DNA from: Streptomyces decoyicus
GTDB lineage: Bacteria; Actinomycetota; Actinomycetes; Streptomycetales; Streptomycetaceae
Assembly (NCBI RefSeq): GCF_019880305.1
Contig: NZ_CP082301.1
Location: 6,882,001-6,946,000, forward strand
Reading direction: 5' to 3'
Length of the DNA: 64,000 nucleotides
Shown here: positions 60,624 through 64,000 of the stretch, piece by piece
Layout of the letters: every line of letters begins with the position of its first letter
Numbering within the stretch: the first letter of the stretch is position 1
The notes under the pieces: model-generated
The model's database searches: none
What the model saw: only the letters and a program-made list of their open reading frames with translations
Told to the model about the DNA's origin: nothing
Made by a program: the position numbers and the translations under genes

Positions 60624-62555
60624 ATGTTCGGGCGAAGGAAATTCCTCATGGCCGGCGCCACGGTCGGTGCCATGGGGGGTGCGGCCATGCTTTCCCGGGG
60701 TGTTCTGGAAGCTCAGGATGCGTCGCAGGCGCACGGGACAGGATCTGCGGACTCCCCGGTGCCGCAGACCCCTCCGCTGGAGAGGTACGTCGACCCGCTG
60801 CCCACGCCGATGACAGCCATCCCGGATCCTTCCGTCTATCCGGGCGCCGACTACTACGACATCACGATGCGGCAGGGCTCGTGGCGCTTCCACCGGGACC
60901 TCGGGCCGGCAACGGTGTGGGGTTACTGGGCCGCGAACCCGCACGATCCCCGCAAGGCGATCGGCATGGGCTATCTGGGGCCGACCCTCAATGTGACCAA
61001 GGACCGCCCGACGGTCGTCAAGTACCGCAACGAGCTGCCGACCACCCATCTGTTCCAGTTCGTGATCGACCGCATTCGCAACGGGGACGCCCAGCTCGCC
61101 CCGACCGCTCCGGCGCCCTACAAAAGCAAACCGCCCTTTCCCTCGCATATCAATGTGTGGAACGTCGTACACCAGCACGGCGGTTTCACCGCACCACAGT
61201 CCGACGGTATGCCGCTCCAGTCGTTCAGCCCGGACGGCTTCCATGCCGAGTCCTACACCACCTTGGACCCGAGCCGGGTCAAACCCAACGAAGCGATTTC
61301 CGGCTACACCAACCACGAGCGCTCCTGCATGCTCTGGTATCACGACCACGGCATGGGAATGACCAGCGTCAACGTCTATGCGGGCCTTGCCGGTCTCTAC
61401 CTCGTCCGTGACCCCGCCGACGAGCGGCTCGGGCTGCCGCGAGGCGAATTCGAGGTCCCGCTCATCCTTCAGGACCGGACCTTCCACCGTGACGGCTCGC
61501 TCGCCTACACCATGGCCGACAGGGAAGGCGAGGACACCCCGGTCGTCAACGGGAAGGCGTACCCTTTCCTGGCCGTCGAGCCGCGACGCTACCGGCTGCG
61601 CATTCTCAACGCTTCGAACGAGCGTTTCTGGCGGCTGAGGTTCGACGTTCCCCGGGATGTACTGCCGCAGCCCACACTGCCGTTCTGGCTGATCGGCACC
61701 GACGGCGGCTTCCGTGCTCCGTTGCAGATGCTGAACTTCCTGATCTCGCCGGCCGAGCGGTACGACCTGATCGTGGACTTCAGTCAGATGCCCATGGGTA
61801 CGAACATCACGTTGACGAACTACCACGCGCCGGTCCACTACCCGGGTATGCCCGGCATGGGGCCGGTAATCTCGGAAATCATGCAGTTCCGGGTCACCAA
61901 ACCCTTGTCCGGAGGCGCGGACAGGACGACGCCGCCCAAGAAACTCCAGCTGCCCACGGCCGCACCCCTCGTGCCCAAACCACACACCCGTCGGCGGGAA
62001 TGGGTCACGTACCAGCACAAGCTCTTCGGCACCATGACGTTCAACGCGGTGCCCTTCATGGAGCCGTCCCAGGACTTCATCAAGGCGGGCTCGACCGAGA
62101 TCTGGGAGTACATCAATCCCAACCACGACGCCCACCCGATGCATGTCCACCTCGTCAACTTCCAAGTGTTGAACAGGCAGCCGATCGATGCGGCCGCCTA
62201 CCAGGCGGATTACGAAAAGTGGCTTGATGGTGGCCGCAAACCGGAGGACCGACCGGTGTTGGCGAACTACCTCACCGGTCCGCCGATTCCGCCGGACCCG
62301 GACGAAGCACTGTCCGACAAGGACACGTTCAAGTCTTATCCGGAGACGGTGACCAGAATCATCATTCAGGAATTCGGCCTGCCGGGTACGATCGCGTCGA
62401 TTCCGGGCAGTGGCGCCGAACTGCCGGCGACGTACGTCCACCACTGCCACATCCTCGAACACGAAGACGACGACCTGATGCGCCCGTGGACGATCGTCGG
62501 CGACGGCGACCACGGCGGCGGCGACCATGGCGGCGGCCACGGGCACGGCCACTGA
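60624..62555 (+). CDS. Tat-exported multicopper oxidase (phenoxazinone synthase/CotA-like)
   Basis: 643-residue extracellular oxidase that couples one-electron oxidation of phenols or amines to reduction of O2 to water. Tat signal FGRRKFLMAGATVGAMGGAA. The four copper-ligand motifs are WNVVHQHGGFTAPQ, SCMLWYHDHGMGMT, HDAHPMHVHLVNFQVL and TYVHHCHILEHEDDDLM (T1 Cys in HCH, axial Met). Length matches phenoxazinone synthase (about 640). A His/Gly tail (GDHGGGDHGGGHGHGH) could bind metal. Start at ATG 60624 before the RR motif; upstream frame lacks similarity. No biosynthetic cluster is adjacent. Confidence 0.92.
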   Translation: MFGRRKFLMAGATVGAMGGAAMLSRGVLEAQDASQAHGTGSADSPVPQTPPLERYVDPLPTPMTAIPDPSVYPGADYYDITMRQGSWRFHRDLGPATVWGYWAANPHDPRKAIGMGYLGPTLNVTKDRPTVVKYRNELPTTHLFQFVIDRIRNGDAQLAPTAPAPYKSKPPFPSHINVWNVVHQHGGFTAPQSDGMPLQSFSPDGFHAESYTTLDPSRVKPNEAISGYTNHERSCMLWYHDHGMGMTSVNVYAGLAGLYLVRDPADERLGLPRGEFEVPLILQDRTFHRDGSLAYTMADREGEDTPVVNGKAYPFLAVEPRRYRLRILNASNERFWRLRFDVPRDVLPQPTLPFWLIGTDGGFRAPLQMLNFLISPAERYDLIVDFSQMPMGTNITLTNYHAPVHYPGMPGMGPVISEIMQFRVTKPLSGGADRTTPPKKLQLPTAAPLVPKPHTRRREWVTYQHKLFGTMTFNAVPFMEPSQDFIKAGSTEIWEYINPNHDAHPMHVHLVNFQVLNRQPIDAAAYQADYEKWLDGGRKPEDRPVLANYLTGPPIPPDPDEALSDKDTFKSYPETVTRIIIQEFGLPGTIASIPGSGAELPATYVHHCHILEHEDDDLMRPWTIVGDGDHGGGDHGGGHGHGH

Positions 62556-62578
62556 CGGATCGATTTACCCGCGTGCGT

Positions 62579-62615
62579 GTGCCGGTCCGCGCCCCAAAGG
62601 GACCTGGGCCGGCAC
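62579..62615. terminator. Hairpin between the oxidase and a convergent secreted-protein gene
   Basis: GTGCCGGTCC (62579-62588) pairs with GGGCCGGCAC (62606-62615) with one G-T wobble. Located 24 bases after the oxidase stop. Confidence 0.65.
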
Positions 62616-62666
62616 TGACGCCGTGCTCCCGCTGACCTGCATCACAGGCACGTGCCTGGCGGGGTC

Positions 62667-62996
62667 TCAGCAGCTCCTGAGGCCGGCCTTGAACCCGGAC
62701 TCGTAGCCGTCCACAAAGCCCCGATTGTATGCAGCGAAGCCGCGTGACGAGCCGTAATCTTCGCTCCTGTAGTGGCAGTTGGAGCGGCCATCGGAAAATC
62801 CTGTCCTGAACCCATCGCGGTACCCCTCGGCGTAACTTGTTCTTGGCTGAGGGCGACCTGGGATCGTTGTCTGTGTTGAGGTCTGTGCAGCCGTCACGGT
62901 GTCAGTCGCAGCGGGTGCGGCCGAAGCCGAGAACAGAAGCGCTGTCGCGGCAACTGCCGGAATCGTGAGGGCTGTGAGAATCCTCTTGACGGACAT
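62667..62996 (-). CDS. Small secreted protein with repeated Y-x-x-G-F segments
   Basis: 109 residues, ATG 62994-62996. Signal peptide MSVKRILTALTIPAVAATAL ends near SAAPAATD. The mature part repeats Y-x-x-G-[FY]-x-x-G: YAEGYRDGFRTGFSDGRS, FAAYNRGFVDGYESGFKAG, with two Cys (RSNCHYRSED and terminal RSC) that could form a disulfide. It is similar to small Gly/aromatic-repeat exported proteins. Function unknown; the convergent neighbour is the exported oxidase. Confidence 0.75.
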   Translation of the reverse strand: MSVKRILTALTIPAVAATALLFSASAAPAATDTVTAAQTSTQTTIPGRPQPRTSYAEGYRDGFRTGFSDGRSNCHYRSEDYGSSRGFAAYNRGFVDGYESGFKAGLRSC

Positions 62997-63475
62997 GACT
63001 GTTTCCTTCGGTCAGCTGGAACAGGCTGCAATTGAACGTCGCGACGCCGAAGTGAGGGGCGCTTGAGGTCGCTCACAGGAGTTCCATGCGTCGTGCAAGT
63101 GGTCACTGGAACGACGAGACTCAAGGGCGTCGTCGTCTCCGATGGGGGCTTCGACTCGCGAGGAGGATTGCAGCCCGCAAATTACACCTTCTCTCTCCTT
63201 GATACGCCGCTTGGGTTGCTCTGTCCAATTCTGCGAAAGAAGCGCCGCCCCGGAGCCAACACCGGTGTCGGGCCGGGCTCTGCGCCCACCTCGATGCGCG
63301 CGGCGCGCCTCCATTACCTCCCGCGTAATCGACCCCCACCCCCGTCACCCGGCAAGGTGAAGCCATCGGTTCACGGGCCGGCGCACTCCGGCCCGTGGGC
63401 CGGTTCCGGCACAGCGCCGTTTCGGGATGTGGCTGTCAAGAGTCGTTCGGGGCTCACGAGGAGCAGGAGTAGGTC
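62997..63475. other. Intergenic region, nothing recognised
   Basis: About 480 bases between the secreted-protein start and the NTF2-like gene. Open frames on both strands lack ribosome-binding sites and similarity and read as noise. It should contain the promoters of both flanking genes; an A/T-rich patch at 63175-63205 is the most promoter-like part. Confidence 0.4.
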
Positions 63476-63898
63476 ATGACACAGCAGGAGCAGCACGAGC
63501 GGCAGGTTTCGCGGCAGTCCGCGGACGCGGGGGAGCGGTACGCGGTGGCCGTTGCGCGGTACTTCGAGGCCTGGAATGCGACCGAGGAGGGGGCGCGGGC
63601 CAAGGCCGTTGCGGCGGCCTTCGGGGATGACGCCACGTATACCGATCCGTTGGCCGATGTCGCGGGGCATGAGGGACTGGTGGCTGCCATCGCGGGGGCG
63701 CAGGCACAGTTCCCCGGGTTTGTGTTCCGGCCGTTGGGGGGCGTGGACGGGCACCACGACCTTGCGCGGTTCGGGTGGGAGCTGGTCAGTGTGGCGGATG
63801 GTGCGGCGCCGGTGGCCGGGTTCGATGTGGTGCGGCTGGGGGCGGACGGGCGGATCCGGTCCGTCTTCGGGTTCCTGGACCGGGTGCCCGCAGCCTGA
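63476..63898 (+). CDS. NTF2-like (SnoaL-type) protein
   Basis: 140-residue nuclear-transport-factor-2 fold protein, ATG 63476 with GCAGGAG upstream. Signatures: YAVAVARYFEAWNATEEGAR, AFGDDATYTDPLADVAGHEG, VFRPLGGVDGHHDLARFGWE and GADGRIRSVFGFLDRVPAA. SnoaL relatives act as cyclases or hydroxylases in polyketide pathways, while many free-standing copies only bind small molecules. No partner genes are visible before the window ends. Confidence 0.88.
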   Translation: MTQQEQHERQVSRQSADAGERYAVAVARYFEAWNATEEGARAKAVAAAFGDDATYTDPLADVAGHEGLVAAIAGAQAQFPGFVFRPLGGVDGHHDLARFGWELVSVADGAAPVAGFDVVRLGADGRIRSVFGFLDRVPAA

Positions 63899-64000
63899 AC
63901 CCACTGGCCCGCAGTCCGAACGCGCTGGCCCCAGTCGGAACGCGCAGCGAGCCGGCGGCCGCCCGCAGCCTGTACGCGCCGCCCGCTACAGGTTCACCTC
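63899..64000. other. Window end, no gene seen
   Basis: G/C-rich tail with three GAACGCG(C)-containing direct repeats (CCGAACGCGCTGGCCC-like at 63917 and following). Too short to interpret. Confidence 0.3.

Noticed and set aside
63063-63479. Plus-strand 138-codon frame before the NTF2-like gene
   Set aside because: No ribosome-binding site, no similarity, and overlaps the promoter region of the real gene.

Overview
The window is about 72% G+C DNA with codon use, GTG starts, a rare in-frame TTA codon and gene families (DUF6415, DUF6204, Rv2578c-type radical SAM, OsmC, PucR/TetR regulators) typical of a Streptomyces chromosome. No rRNA, tRNA, CRISPR array, transposase or replication origin was recognised. 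Everything below is read from the sequence by eye; family names come from recognised motifs, not from a database search.

Layout. 1-3.7 kb: ethylmalonyl-CoA/C4 acyl-CoA metabolism, all on the minus strand (5' part of crotonyl-CoA carboxylase/reductase, a TetR regulator, a two-module 3-hydroxyacyl-CoA dehydrogenase). 4-11.2 kb: HEAT-repeat protein, acetyltransferase, an SDR reading frame that runs into a MerR regulator, a radical SAM protein, an SRPBCC protein and a 14-helix MFS exporter carrying three carboxypeptidase-regulatory-like domains. 11.3-12.1 kb: a multiply frameshifted PAS-type regulator remnant. 12.2-14.4 kb: a methyltransferase and a secreted class A beta-lactamase-like protein.

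14.6-23.1 kb is the most coherent functional block: a PucR-type regulator diverges from an M55 D-aminopeptidase / M20 / S9 / S66 LD-carboxypeptidase operon with translational overlaps, followed by a secreted S15-type peptidase. It looks like a peptide or peptidoglycan-fragment catabolism unit. 23.2-30.3 kb: ferredoxin, P450 and TetR genes with an operator shared with a divergent SRPBCC/DUF2867 gene, then a CoA-transferase, an acetyltransferase, a VOC protein, DUF6204 and an arginase-family protein. 30.4-38.3 kb: DUF5107/TPR protein, aldehyde dehydrogenase with divergent TetR around a perfect 25-bp operator, a quinone-oxidoreductase-like protein, VOC, a carboxyethylornithine synthase/alanine dehydrogenase relative and a methyltransferase. 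38.4-51 kb: membrane and lipid genes (PAP2-diacylglycerol kinase fusion, DedA, two metallo-beta-lactamase-fold proteins, a membrane-anchored alkaline-phosphatase-superfamily protein, APC permease, fatty acid desaturase), plus an aminotransferase-fold protein that seems to lack its PLP lysine. 51-64 kb is more accessory: SseB, OsmC, a second but frameshifted M55 gene, phosphotransferase, small hypotheticals, a HAD protein, an XRE/TPR regulator diverging from a DUF6415 - small protein - small ORF - PIMT-like methyltransferase cluster, a multicopper oxidase, a small secreted protein and an NTF2-like protein.

The best candidates for something new are the XRE/DUF6415/PIMT cluster with its translationally coupled 42-residue peptide, the aminotransferase pseudoenzyme, the PucR-peptidase operon with its decaying M55 paralogue, and several unannotated DNA repeats (16-bp x7, 11-bp x5, a 40-bp alternating purine-pyrimidine tract, a 19-bp duplication supplying two convergent stop codons).
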